Source: an uncultured Pseudodesulfovibrio sp. (lineage in GTDB: Bacteria > Desulfobacterota > Desulfovibrionia > Desulfovibrionales > Desulfovibrionaceae). Taken from it: a stretch of 64,000 nt of DNA. The stretch's first letter is position 1. Every line of letters begins with the position of its first letter. Below the pieces are notes generated by a model. The model did no database searches. It saw nothing but the letters and a program-made list of their open reading frames with translations, and was not told the origin of the DNA. The stretch spans positions 62,001 through 126,000 of the forward strand of contig NZ_OY760059.1 in NCBI RefSeq assembly GCF_963662885.1, given 5' to 3'. Shown piece after piece: positions 1 through 10,594 of the stretch. The translations under genes and the position numbers were made by a program.

Positions 1-352
1 TTGCGAATTGCCAGGCCGAGCGATGTCTATCGTAAAGAAAAGGCACATCAGCAATTATTTCATTTCTATATTTCTCGGTAGAAAAGACTCCCGCCGCGAC
101 ACCGACGGCATGTTGTCCCCTACAGTTGGCATACATGAGCATCAACAGCCTGCCGTCGGCAAAATCCGAGGCATCGTTTATCCCCTCTGAGTGGAACAAT
201 TTACGGCCCTGCCACGTCATGGCCGGATTGTTATTCCACTCCTCAAAACCAAAACCATTCTCAGCGACAAAACCGAATCCGCTATGGTATCCTGCAGGGG
301 CCGTGTAGTTGTTTGGATTATAAAGAATCGGTTTCAGTATGCAGGCCTTCAT
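1..352 (-). CDS. Truncated hypothetical protein (N-terminal part; possible HNH-nuclease-family N-terminus)
   Basis: Reading the minus strand from an ATG at 350-352 gives an uninterrupted 117-codon frame that runs off the left edge, so only the N-terminus is present. An AGGAGAC ribosome-binding site sits just upstream of the ATG. The translation begins MKACILKPILYNPNNYTAPA and contains GFGFEEWNN. I recall a similar GFGxEEWNN pattern at the start of some restriction-type HNH endonucleases, but no catalytic motif is inside the window, so the function is a weak guess. The A+T content is clearly higher than in the neighbours, which suggests acquired DNA. Short plus-strand frames over the same bases look like shadows. 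Confidence 0.65.
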   Translation of the reverse strand, partial: MKACILKPILYNPNNYTAPAGYHSGFGFVAENGFGFEEWNNNPAMTWQGRKLFHSEGINDASDFADGRLLMLMYANCRGQHAVGVAAGVFSTEKYRNEIIADVPFLYDRHRSAWQFA

Positions 353-401
353 TATGTCTCCTGAATTGTAGATATGGCGATGACACGCTATCGCAAGTCG
401 C

Positions 402-1733
402 CTATTTCACATACCCCCACTCTACCAGCCTTTGATAGGCGTGCTGGGCCTGGTCGCCCTTGTTCACCTTCTGGAGGAAATTGTAGTAGGCCTGGGCCGC
501 GTCCCTTTGGTGGCCCATCCCTTCCTGGGCGTAGCCCTTGTAGAAGCCCACGTAGGGGTTGCCGGGCAGGGCCTTGTCGTAGGCGTCGAAGCTGGCCAGG
601 GCCTGGTCGTATTTCTTTGCCTTGAGCTGAAGCACGCCGGCCACCTGGCTGGCCTGGGCCTCGGAGGGGTAGACGTCTCGGGCGTGCTCGGCATAGGGCA
701 GGGCCTTGTCGTATTTCTCCTGGGCGATGAGCAGCTTGGACATGAGCAGCAGGCCGGTGTAGTCGTTGGGGGCCAGCTTCAGGGCCTGGCCCATCTTGTC
801 CTCGGCATCATTGTACTTCTTCTCGCCGCCGAGCTTCTCCGCGTCCTGCATGTCGCGGATGGCCGGGCCGAGCTTGCGCAGGTCCACGGTGTTGTCCATG
901 TACCGCTCGCGGTAGAACGCGTACTTCTTGGCCCCGTAATATTGCTTGTTCACGGCCTGCCGGGCCGTGGCCAGCCGCTCCGAACTCATGGGGTGCGTGG
1001 CGAACATGACTTCGAGCGCGCTCGGCTCGCGGGTATGCTGCTCATTGAGCATCTCCATGAGCCCGACCATGCCTTCGGGATTGTAGTCGGCGCGGGTCAT
1101 GTATTCCAGGCCGAGCGCGTCGGCCTGGCGCTCGTCGTCGCGGCTGTAGGAGGCCAGAAGCAGCCCTGCTCCGAGTCCGCCAAGACCGCCTGCAATGGTC
1201 CCCCATGTCCCACCGTACTTGGCCCCGATGGCCGCTCCGCCCAGAGAGGCCAGCCCACCGATAACCATCTGCGAGCTCATGCGCGAGGCCGTGTGCCGAG
1301 CGTTGACGTGGCCTATCTCGTGGCCGAGCAGCGCGGCCATCTCGGCCTCGTTGTCCACATTGAGCAGGATGCCGCGAGTACAGGCCACGGTCCCGCCGGG
1401 AAAGGCGTAGGCGTTGACATAGTTGGCGTTGACCACATGAAAGTCGTAGGGCATCTGCGGCCGATGGGAGACATCCGACAGGGACCGTCCCACACCCGAC
1501 ACGTACTTGTTCAGCGAGGTGTCCAGGGTGGTCCCGTAGTCATTGGACAACTGCTGGGGCGATGCCTGTTTGTCCATCTGGATTTCCTGCTCCTCGCTGA
1601 CCAGCATGAACTGGCTCTGGCCGGTGACAGGGTTTTTGGCGCACCCCGACACCCCGGCGGCCGCGAGGGTCATGGCCCCGGCCTTGAGAAATTCCCGCCG
1701 CGATGGGCGGGGACGTATATACATAGGCTTCAT
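402..1733 (-). CDS. Tat-exported M48-family metalloprotease lipoprotein with C-terminal TPRs (BepA/YfgC-like)
   Basis: The 443-residue protein starts with a twin-arginine motif (SRREFLK, residues 11-17), a hydrophobic stretch and a lipobox ending at Cys31 (GVSGC). It therefore looks like a Tat-exported lipoprotein. HEIGH at 138-142 supplies the zinc ligands and catalytic Glu of M48 peptidases, and a downstream DDERQAD segment gives the third ligand. The last ~170 residues are TPR-like helices. By family knowledge such proteins (BepA/YfgC) degrade or help assemble misfolded outer-membrane proteins in the periplasm. I chose the ATG at 1733 because GGGAG precedes it and it opens the signal peptide; an ATG 11 codons upstream adds nothing sensible. 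The gene stands alone, divergent from the amidotransferase gene. Confidence 0.88.
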   Translation of the reverse strand: MKPMYIRPRPSRREFLKAGAMTLAAAGVSGCAKNPVTGQSQFMLVSEEQEIQMDKQASPQQLSNDYGTTLDTSLNKYVSGVGRSLSDVSHRPQMPYDFHVVNANYVNAYAFPGGTVACTRGILLNVDNEAEMAALLGHEIGHVNARHTASRMSSQMVIGGLASLGGAAIGAKYGGTWGTIAGGLGGLGAGLLLASYSRDDERQADALGLEYMTRADYNPEGMVGLMEMLNEQHTREPSALEVMFATHPMSSERLATARQAVNKQYYGAKKYAFYRERYMDNTVDLRKLGPAIRDMQDAEKLGGEKKYNDAEDKMGQALKLAPNDYTGLLLMSKLLIAQEKYDKALPYAEHARDVYPSEAQASQVAGVLQLKAKKYDQALASFDAYDKALPGNPYVGFYKGYAQEGMGHQRDAAQAYYNFLQKVNKGDQAQHAYQRLVEWGYVK

Positions 1734-1902
1734 TGTCGTCTCCCTGCGTTCTTCAGTCCCGCCCAATGTACCGCAAACCAGCGCGCCTGTTCAACCCCGG
1801 GCAATGGGCAGGTGGGCCGAACCGCCCGGTGTTGACACCCCATCCCGGTTGGGACATCATCGCCCTAGCATCGCCATTTAACTACATTTTCGTAGGATAG
1901 AA

Positions 1903-2619
1903 ATGCACAAATTCCTGATTGTGAAAGTGGGCGGCACCTTTGCCGACTATGCCGCCGAGCGCGGCGATTTCGAGGACTGGACCGTACGGGGCATGTCCCT
2001 TGCGGAGAGTGAATGGGAAACCGTGAATCCGCAGAACGGCGCCAATCTGCCCGACCCGGCGGGTTTCGCGGGCGCGGTGATCACCGGCTCCCACGACATG
2101 GTCACGGATGGCACCCCCTGGATCACCGACACTGCGGCCTGGGTGCGCCGTGCGGTGGACGCAGGTCTGCCCCTGCTGGGCATCTGTTTCGGGCACCAGC
2201 TCATGGCCGACGCATTGGGCGGCAAGGCCGACTATCACCCGGATGGCGTGGAAATAGGCACGGCGAATATCACCCGCACCCGCGCCTCGGAAGAGGACCC
2301 GCTTTTCCGCGACCTGCCCGAGGTCTTTCCGGGCCATGTGACCCACTCCCAGACCGCGCTCAAGCTGCCTCAGGGGGCGACGCTCCTGGCCACGGGCTCT
2401 CACGACCCGCACCAATCCTTCCGCGTGGGCGAATCCGCCTGGGGCGTGCAGTTCCACCCCGAGTTCGATGCGCCGGCCATCCACGAGTACATCAGCCGGC
2501 GCGAAGCGGACCTTGCGGCATCTGGCCGCGACGTGGCCGCCATCAGGGCCACGGTACGCGACACGCCGCAGTCCGCCTCCCTGCTCAAGCTGTTCGCGAA
2601 CTACTGCCGGACCCGCTAG
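1903..2619 (+). CDS. Class I glutamine amidotransferase (GMP synthase GATase-like)
   Basis: This 238-residue protein is a stand-alone type 1 glutamine amidotransferase domain. The nucleophile elbow GICFGHQ places the catalytic Cys at 95, and FHPEF near 184-188 supplies His185 and Glu187, so the hydrolase triad is complete. Stand-alone members of this family transfer amide nitrogen or act as gamma-glutamyl hydrolases; the acceptor cannot be told from sequence. AGGATAG lies just before the ATG. The 3' end meets the convergent gene so that the two TAG stops overlap within a single CTAG (2616-2619). Confidence 0.85.
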   Translation: MHKFLIVKVGGTFADYAAERGDFEDWTVRGMSLAESEWETVNPQNGANLPDPAGFAGAVITGSHDMVTDGTPWITDTAAWVRRAVDAGLPLLGICFGHQLMADALGGKADYHPDGVEIGTANITRTRASEEDPLFRDLPEVFPGHVTHSQTALKLPQGATLLATGSHDPHQSFRVGESAWGVQFHPEFDAPAIHEYISRREADLAASGRDVAAIRATVRDTPQSASLLKLFANYCRTR

Positions 2620-3332
2620 TCGGCCCTGGTCCCGTCGCGCCAGTAATCCTCGGCCCGCAGCTCGCGCAGGGCCTTTTCCAGCACCGGGACAAGATCGGCG
2701 TTCTTGGTGTTCAGGTAATGATAGAATGAGGTCTTGAATACATACGGCTCCAGCCTCTGTACACGGCTGTACCGTCCGGGGTTGCAGCTGAAGACGCTTT
2801 CGGCGCTCAATCTGCTGGACAAGGCGATGTCTATGCGTCCCTCCAGGAGCATGCCGAACAGCCCCTCATACGTGTTGATCAGTTCGAGTCTGCGCCCCTG
2901 CATGATGTTTTCGGCCCAAACCACGCCGGAGAGCGCGCCTACCCGCACCTTGTCCAGCATCTCCGGCCGGAACCGTTTGAACCCGCGCCCCTTGAGCACG
3001 TAGGCCGCACCGTTGAAATCCAGAAGTTTGACGTCCACCCGGGCCATGGTGGGATACTGCTTTTCCAGACCGAAGATACGCCCCGCGTCCCCGTCTATAC
3101 GCCCTTCCACCGCTAAAACGAGCGATCGCTTCTGCGGCAAGGGCACGAACTCCACCGGCACCCCGGCGCGTTGGTAAACCACCGCCAGGCGGTTTTTGGA
3201 CGCCAGGGAAATCATGGCTCCCGGAACAAAGCCTATGCGATAGGGGCCTCGCGCCGAGCCCGGAATCGACAGCGAAAGACACAATACGAGAAACGCGGCC
3301 GCATAGAGAATGGAGCCGACCCGAGGGTGCAT
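2616..3332 (-). CDS. Periplasmic solute-binding protein-like (SBP family 3 type)
   Basis: The product has a typical Sec signal (MHPRVGSILYAAAF followed by a hydrophobic run ending SIPGSARG) and then a two-lobed binding-protein pattern. That pattern includes RIGFVPGAM near the mature start, a DKVRVGALSG hinge region and EGRIDIALSS. It resembles the family 3 amino-acid-type binding domain, also used as ligand sensors, with no permease gene next to it. I preferred the ATG at 3332 because it opens a clean signal peptide. An upstream GTG at 3383 would add 17 residues. The ligand is unknown. It is a distant relative of the binding proteins at 23,327 and 24,131. Confidence 0.75.
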   Translation of the reverse strand: MHPRVGSILYAAAFLVLCLSLSIPGSARGPYRIGFVPGAMISLASKNRLAVVYQRAGVPVEFVPLPQKRSLVLAVEGRIDGDAGRIFGLEKQYPTMARVDVKLLDFNGAAYVLKGRGFKRFRPEMLDKVRVGALSGVVWAENIMQGRRLELINTYEGLFGMLLEGRIDIALSSRLSAESVFSCNPGRYSRVQRLEPYVFKTSFYHYLNTKNADLVPVLEKALRELRAEDYWRDGTRAD

Positions 3333-3482
3333 CCGACCCGAAGTATGGCGCGATAGGGTTTTCACTATTTTCCGCCATAGCACAATTCAGAAAAAACGGA
3401 CAAGGCGATTCGACGGGGGGCGGACCGCAGGCCACCCGCCCGGACTTGCCCATCCGGTCGCGTCCAGGTATATTGTACGGCA

Positions 3483-3878
3483 ATGAAGCGCGTCCTCATC
3501 CCCCTGCTCATCGGCTGCCTGCTGATCCTGCTCGGTTACGTCATGAGCCAGCCCAACCGGCTGGCCTTCTGGAACAGCATGGAGGTCACGGTCACGGCCT
3601 ACAACTCCACCCGAGCCCAGACCGACGGCAATCCGCGCCGCGCCGCCTGGAACAACCGCCTCAAACCCGGCATGAAGGCCATCGCCGTCTCACGCGATCT
3701 GCTCAAGCTCGGGCTGGACAATCACACCAAAGTCTGGATCGAAGGCTTCGACGGTCCCTACCTGGTCAAAGACAAGATGAACCGGCGTTACCGGCGGCGC
3801 ATCGACGTCTATTTCGGCCAGGATGTGAGCGCGGCCCGGGAATTCGGCCGCCGCAAGGCGAGAATTTACTGGCGCTAG
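3483..3878 (+). CDS. 3D-domain protein with N-terminal membrane anchor
   Basis: Residues 1-21 form one hydrophobic segment (MKRVLIPLLIGCLLILLGYV), followed by a compact domain. That domain carries TAYNS...QTDGNP, GMKAIAVSRDLL, VWIEG, YLVKDKM and RIDVYFG. This is the 3D-domain pattern of a double-psi beta barrel related to the catalytic region of MltA lytic transglycosylases, with the three conserved Asp visible (TDG, KDK, RIDVYFG). Such short anchored 3D proteins probably act on peptidoglycan, but the activity of this one is inferred. It is a single gene with no clear partner. Confidence 0.8.
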   Translation: MKRVLIPLLIGCLLILLGYVMSQPNRLAFWNSMEVTVTAYNSTRAQTDGNPRRAAWNNRLKPGMKAIAVSRDLLKLGLDNHTKVWIEGFDGPYLVKDKMNRRYRRRIDVYFGQDVSAAREFGRRKARIYWR

Positions 3879-3950
3879 CGGCAAAAAACGCTTCCGCGTT
3901 GCCCAAAAAACGAAAATCCTCTATCTTGGACCCCAAACAAAGGGGCTGCC

Positions 3951-4196
3951 ATGCGTTCCAAAGTGATTCGAATGGCTGAGGCGCATCTGGCCGGGATGGC
4001 CGTGCTCGACCTGGGTGAGGTCAGGGTCACGGAAACACCGTCCACGGTCGAGGTCGAGTACAAGGGCAGCGCCATCGAGCTGCCCCTGTCGCGGACCGTT
4101 GCCGACAACGCCGCCCGCTTCCTCATCGGAGCGGCGGTGTGTGCGGACGCGCAGTGTAGCGGCCGCTACCTGTACAACGGGCCGATCATCGACTGA
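3951..4196 (+). CDS. Small conserved hypothetical protein
   Basis: An 81-residue soluble protein beginning MRSKVIRMAEAHLAGMAVLD, preceded by GGGG-CTGCC-ATG. It has alternating beta-strand-like segments and two Cys near the C-terminus (VCADAQCSGRY). I recognise no family. Codon use matches the GC-rich neighbours, and a strong intrinsic terminator follows 26 bp after the stop. That supports a real, separately transcribed gene. Confidence 0.6.
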   Translation: MRSKVIRMAEAHLAGMAVLDLGEVRVTETPSTVEVEYKGSAIELPLSRTVADNAARFLIGAAVCADAQCSGRYLYNGPIID

Positions 4197-4222
4197 CCAC
4201 GCTCAAGGACCCATCAAACCGA

Positions 4223-4262
4223 TGCGGCGGACCGTCCGAAGACGGCCCGCCGCACGTTTTTC
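4223..4262 (+). terminator. Intrinsic terminator after the 81-residue gene
   Basis: A 14-bp stem (TGCGGCGG-A-CCGTC paired with GACGG-C-CCGCCGCA, one A-C mismatch) has a CGAA loop and is followed by CGTTTTT. Confidence 0.85.
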
Positions 4263-4276
4263 CCGTCCGGAAAAAA

Positions 4277-4567
4277 CTACAGCTCCCGATACCCGTCCAG
4301 GTCCGGCGCGGCCATGGACGGCAGAAACTCCACGATCTCATACTCGGCCACCCCTTCGATCAGGAACGGGTCCTCCTGGATGAGCGCCTCCACCTCGGCC
4401 CGCGACCCGGCCCGGGCGATGATCACCCCGCCCGTGCGCGGCTCCCGCCGCCCGGAAAACAGAAACGTCCCGGCGGCGTAGTTCTTCTTCAAATATTCCA
4501 CATGCGGCGGAATGAGCCGGTCGATTTCGGAGAGGGGCTTCACGTAGGTCAGGTGGAGAATGAACAC
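4277..4567 (-). CDS. YciI family protein
   Basis: A 96-residue small alpha/beta protein of the YCII (dimeric alpha+beta barrel) family. The visible family pattern is a first strand FILHLTYV, then PPHVEYLKKNYAAG, a strand with GGVIIARAGS, and the hallmark acidic DPF (EDPFLIEGVAEYEIVEF). Members are small possible enzymes or binding proteins of unclear role. The start is taken as GTG at 4567 because AGGAAG lies eight bases upstream and the residue begins the first beta strand. An ATG 26 codons upstream would run through a T-rich non-coding stretch. Confidence 0.8.
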   Translation of the reverse strand: MFILHLTYVKPLSEIDRLIPPHVEYLKKNYAAGTFLFSGRREPRTGGVIIARAGSRAEVEALIQEDPFLIEGVAEYEIVEFLPSMAAPDLDGYREL

Positions 4568-4682
4568 GGGGTAACTTCCTGTTTTTTTTGGATTACAATA
4601 ACACAGTTCGGGACTAGATAGGTTGTCCGTTGCTCCATCCGGCAAAAGAGCTTACCTTTGAATAAAGTATATCGGAGGACTT

Positions 4683-5288
4683 ATGGACTGGCTACAAAAA
4701 ATGGTGAAAGTACACCAGTCGGACGATAAGAAAATTAATGCGTTCGGATACATCCTGTACACTGATGAGCATCCGCACACCAAAAAAATTCTTCGAGACC
4801 CCGATTACTGGAACGCACTAGACCAGCTCTCAGGGGATAACTGGATCATATACGCAATTAAACCCTCCCAAGGGGACTGGGAATTCCCAGACATTCCAGA
4901 GGCGCATGGTAACTCGCGTATCCTTTACCAAATGGAACCGATTTGGAAAGAGCCTAAAGATAATGAGGAATTACTCAGCACTTTTGGCGTCGCCTCAACC
5001 AAGGCTCTGCCTTTATTCATTCTCTTTGTTCTTGATGGGGGAAAATTTTTATCTATACAGTTTGATATTGATGATGACAGGATAGATGACGGATTTAACT
5101 CACTAAAATACATCATTCATACAGCTAAGGAAGCCCTTGGCCACATTGATCAACAACATTGGAAGGACAACTCCGGGATTTTCAACTCACTTGAATTACA
5201 AATTGGCTACCATCGCAACAACCAAAGGTTAAAAAAATTATTCTCCATAATTAAGGAGCTAGGACCATTCTTTTCAAGAGGCTCATGA
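4683..5288 (+). CDS. Low-GC orphan protein of unknown function
   Basis: A 201-residue soluble protein with a strong ribosome-binding site (GGAGGACTT before ATG). It begins MDWLQKMVKVHQSDDKKINA, has aromatic-rich stretches (NWIIYAIKP, GDWEFPDIPEAHG), a hydrophobic strand ALPLFILFVLDGG, and ends in a helical QRLKKLFSIIKELGPFF. I recognise no family. The gene is much richer in A+T than its surroundings and uses AT-ended codons, consistent with horizontal transfer. It is bounded by a bidirectional terminator shared with uvrA. Confidence 0.7.
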   Translation: MDWLQKMVKVHQSDDKKINAFGYILYTDEHPHTKKILRDPDYWNALDQLSGDNWIIYAIKPSQGDWEFPDIPEAHGNSRILYQMEPIWKEPKDNEELLSTFGVASTKALPLFILFVLDGGKFLSIQFDIDDDRIDDGFNSLKYIIHTAKEALGHIDQQHWKDNSGIFNSLELQIGYHRNNQRLKKLFSIIKELGPFFSRGS

Positions 5289-5364
5289 CAGTCAGTATCT
5301 ATATTGATTACCAATGAGATTGGCCTGTAATCGCATATTATTTGTAAAACACTAGCCCCATGAC

Positions 5365-5410
5365 GCGAAAAACGGCCGCTCATCCCACAAGATGAACGGC
5401 CGCTTTTTCG
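5365..5410. terminator. Bidirectional intrinsic terminator between the low-GC orphan and uvrA
   Basis: Arms CGAAAAACGGCCG and CGGCCGCTTTTTCG (one bulged base) are closed by an inner CATC/GATG helix. A-rich sequence on the left and T-rich sequence on the right allow termination in both directions. Confidence 0.75.
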
Positions 5411-5513
5411 TATCGCAGACCACCCGCCGACAGGCGGGCGATGGGCGTGCAGGGGGCCTTGCTCCCTGCACGTCGGAGACGCCCGCCCGGCGAGGGCCCG
5501 CCGGAGGCCTTCC

Positions 5514-8276
<2,763 letters not shown>

Positions 8277-8394
8277 CGGGGGAGAGTAATCATTCCTGAG
8301 ACCATGGCAAGCACCGGAACAGCAACAATCAAGCTCTGCACAAAAGTCCCTTGTCCGGTTGACGCAACGCCCCTTCCGGGCCAAGATGGGTTCC

Positions 8395-8856
8395 ATGTCA
8401 AAATCAAATACTCTCGGCACGCTGCTGGATCTCATAGCGCAGTTGGAGGACACGGCCTACGATTTCTACGGCCGGCTGCGGCAACGTCACGCCGACAATC
8501 CCGAGGCGATGAAACTTTTGTCCGCCATCATGGACGACGAACTGCTCCACGCCCGCGTGGTCCACGACATCATCGGCTCCATGTCCGAATTCAGCCGTCA
8601 GTCGCCTGTGTCTCCCGACCTCATCAACCAGCTGGAAGAGACCCTCAAGGGACTTCGAAGCGGGGACGAGGACATGTTCACCTGTTCGGACGACACCTGT
8701 GATGCGATCGAAAAGATCGAAGCCCTGGAGTTCGATGTGGTCCTGTCCCTGATCAACGTGCCCGAGGTGAACTTCAACTTCTCCACCAGTTACGCGCGCA
8801 ACCAGGCCGTGGATCACACCAACAAGGTCTACCGGCTGCTCCGCGCCCTGGACTGA
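8395..8856 (+). CDS. Ferritin-like (rubrerythrin-type) four-helix protein
   Basis: A 153-residue all-helical protein with Glu18 in LEDTAYDFY and Glu49-x-x-His52 in DDELLHARV, the spacing of diiron ligands in ferritin-like/rubrerythrin domains. The second half lacks an equally clear ExxH pair and has two Cys (TCSDDTC), so metal binding may be incomplete. In strict anaerobes such proteins act in iron or peroxide handling; that role is inferred. The ATG at 8395 is chosen (MSKSNTLG), with another possible ATG at 8386. The ribosome-binding site is weak. It is transcribed divergently from uvrA with about 120 bp between. Confidence 0.7.
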   Translation: MSKSNTLGTLLDLIAQLEDTAYDFYGRLRQRHADNPEAMKLLSAIMDDELLHARVVHDIIGSMSEFSRQSPVSPDLINQLEETLKGLRSGDEDMFTCSDDTCDAIEKIEALEFDVVLSLINVPEVNFNFSTSYARNQAVDHTNKVYRLLRALD

Positions 8857-9063
8857 ACCGACCGTCACGCTGCCGAACCTTTGGCGGCCCGGTCTTTACA
8901 GCCCACAGAGCAGCGCGTATAGGCCCCTAATAGAGAAGACTGCCAAACCCGTTGCGAGACGGGGACGGAAAGCCACGGGCCTCATGCAGGCAGCCGGGTT
9001 GCCAATGCTCCTTCCGACATCCCGCACGCCCCATACGACCACGGCCTTCCCCAAGGAGAATAC

Positions 9064-10074
9064 ATGGGTACCACCCCTTCCGCCGGAAACGGCGCACATA
9101 ACGGCAAGAACGCAAACGGCCAGGGCATGGTCAGGGTTTCGCCCTACATGGTCATCCCCTCGCGGGTAGGCGGCTTTTCCCTGTTCCTGAAACAGGGCGG
9201 CAAGCTCGTCCTGTATGCGGAAAAAGGCGAGCTGTTCACCGACGAGCACAAGCAGCGGCTCTCCCTGCTCGACGTGGACCATCTCTATGTCCGGGCCACG
9301 GATTACATTCATTTCACGCGGTATGTGCAGGAAAACATTCTGGAACTCATGGACGACGAAGTCATTCCGGTGGGCGAGCGCGCCCGCATCTGGAGCGACG
9401 CCACCGTGTCTTTGGCCCGCGAAGCCTTCGACCGCTCGCTGCCCGCTCCCGTGGACAAACGCCGTTTTCAGCGCATCCGTTCGCTGATCACCGACTCCCT
9501 GCGCTTCCTGTCCCGCGACGACGCCCTCAAGGAGCTTTCCCGGTTCATCCGCGAAGGCGAAGAGGTCTTCCACCACGGCATCGGCGTCATGGTCCTGACC
9601 GTGACCACCCTGTGCTCGTTCATGAAGGAAGACTCGGACCTGCTGGTGGCCGTGGGCATGGGGGCCATACTCCACGACATCGGCAAGCTGGAGCTGCCAC
9701 AGGACATCTTCAACAAGAAATTCGACAGCCTGAGCCGTGCGGACAAGGACCTGGTCAAATCCCACCCGGCACTGGGCGTGGGCGTGTGCTCGGCCCTGCC
9801 CCTGCCCCAGGAGACACTGCAATGCATCCTTTTCCACCACGAACGCGAGGACGGCATGGGCTACCCGTCCGGGTCGAGCGGGCACATGCTGCCGTCCTAC
9901 GTGAAGGCGCTCATCCTGTGCAACGAGTACGACAACCTGACGCGCGGCCGGGGCGGCCGCAAGCTGACCCCGTTCGAGGCGCTCGCCAGGATCAAGTCCA
10001 TGCGCAGCGCCTTTGATATGGACATGCTTCGGCGCTTGATCGAGGTGTTGGCCAAAGCGGATTTGACTTCGTAA
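9064..10074 (+). CDS. HD-GYP domain protein, probable cyclic-di-GMP phosphodiesterase
   Basis: A 336-residue cytoplasmic protein. Residues ~20-120 form an N-terminal regulatory region (VSPYMVIPSRVGGFSLFLKQ). The C-terminal half is a canonical HD-GYP domain, with HDIGK at 204-208 giving the metal-binding His-Asp and HHEREDGMGYP at 258-268 giving the GYP signature. Such enzymes hydrolyse c-di-GMP to pGpG or GMP. There is no receiver or transmembrane sensor domain, so its input is not obvious. AAGGAG lies seven bases before the ATG. A terminator follows the stop. Confidence 0.88.
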   Translation: MGTTPSAGNGAHNGKNANGQGMVRVSPYMVIPSRVGGFSLFLKQGGKLVLYAEKGELFTDEHKQRLSLLDVDHLYVRATDYIHFTRYVQENILELMDDEVIPVGERARIWSDATVSLAREAFDRSLPAPVDKRRFQRIRSLITDSLRFLSRDDALKELSRFIREGEEVFHHGIGVMVLTVTTLCSFMKEDSDLLVAVGMGAILHDIGKLELPQDIFNKKFDSLSRADKDLVKSHPALGVGVCSALPLPQETLQCILFHHEREDGMGYPSGSSGHMLPSYVKALILCNEYDNLTRGRGGRKLTPFEALARIKSMRSAFDMDMLRRLIEVLAKADLTS

Positions 10075-10104
10075 GCCTGCGGCTTGCTTTTAAGAGATAA
10101 GGAA

Positions 10105-10130
10105 GGCCGCCCTCTTGGGGCGGCTTTTTT
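10105..10130 (+). terminator. Intrinsic terminator after the HD-GYP gene
   Basis: GCCGCCC and GGGCGGC arms with a TCTTG loop are followed by six T. Confidence 0.88.
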
Positions 10131-10162
10131 ATGGATACGAGAAAATGCGCGGTTGCACCGCT

Positions 10163-10200
10163 GAGAGCCGCTGTGCAGGCTGAAGCCTGCACAATTCTCC
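10163..10200 (+). repeat. Palindromic dispersed repeat, family R, copy A
   Basis: Invariant left flank GAGAGCCGCTG is followed by an 8-bp perfect inverted repeat (TGCAGGCT, GA loop, AGCCTGCA) and the right flank CAATTCTCC. Two more copies lie at 10,470-10,506 and 56,537-56,574 with different palindromes. Confidence 0.75.
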
Positions 10201-10220
10201 ATGCCCTCCGGGCGGGGTCC

Positions 10221-10244
10221 ATTTTTTTGCTGGCCCAAAAAAAT
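10221..10244. repeat. A/T-armed hairpin
   Basis: ATTTTTTT and AAAAAAAT arms enclose GCTGGCCC. A similar element in the opposite orientation lies at 10,732-10,763, where the minus strand also reads T6-GCTGG between its arms. Confidence 0.55.
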
Positions 10245-10469
10245 AGACGAAAAAAAGGGCCTTGGAGTGTGGTGCGGCCGCCCGGAGATCGGTGCATAAG
10301 AATCTGATCGATTCGGGTCGGCTCCCGATTCAAGGCTCGCTGCGCTCGCTATGAATCGAAGAGCCGCCGCCCCTCATCGTCAGCTTCTACCCCCCCGATC
10401 AAGGGCTCGTTGGGGTGAAATGAAGAGTGAAGGTGGGGCGCGGAAGAGCTTGCCTTGGCGCGGAGCTGT

Positions 10470-10506
10470 GAGAGCCGCTGTCGGACGTGGACGTCCGAGA
10501 CGCTCC
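10470..10506 (+). repeat. Palindromic dispersed repeat, family R, copy B
   Basis: The same left flank GAGAGCCGCTG is followed by TCGGACGT, a GG loop and ACGTCCGA, then GACGCTCC. The arms differ from copy A at most positions yet pair perfectly. Confidence 0.75.
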
Positions 10507-10594
10507 ATGTTGCAATAGTGTGTTAACGCCGGGCCTTACGACAAGCCAAACGCGGGAAACCAATCCCCACAGACGGAGGGCTGCAATCGGCAAC

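Noticed and set aside
432..1835. 467-codon plus-strand frame opposite the M48 protease gene
   Set aside because: It mirrors the codons of a clear protease gene, is rich in Gly/Val/His/Leu as antisense GC-rich frames are, and has no ribosome-binding site.
8277..8453. 59-codon N-terminal extension of uvrA
   Set aside because: Overlaps the divergent ferritin-like gene and adds sequence not found at the start of UvrA proteins.
8896..9885. 329-codon minus-strand frame over the HD-GYP gene
   Set aside because: The HD-GYP protein has complete motifs and a good ribosome-binding site; the reverse frame has neither.
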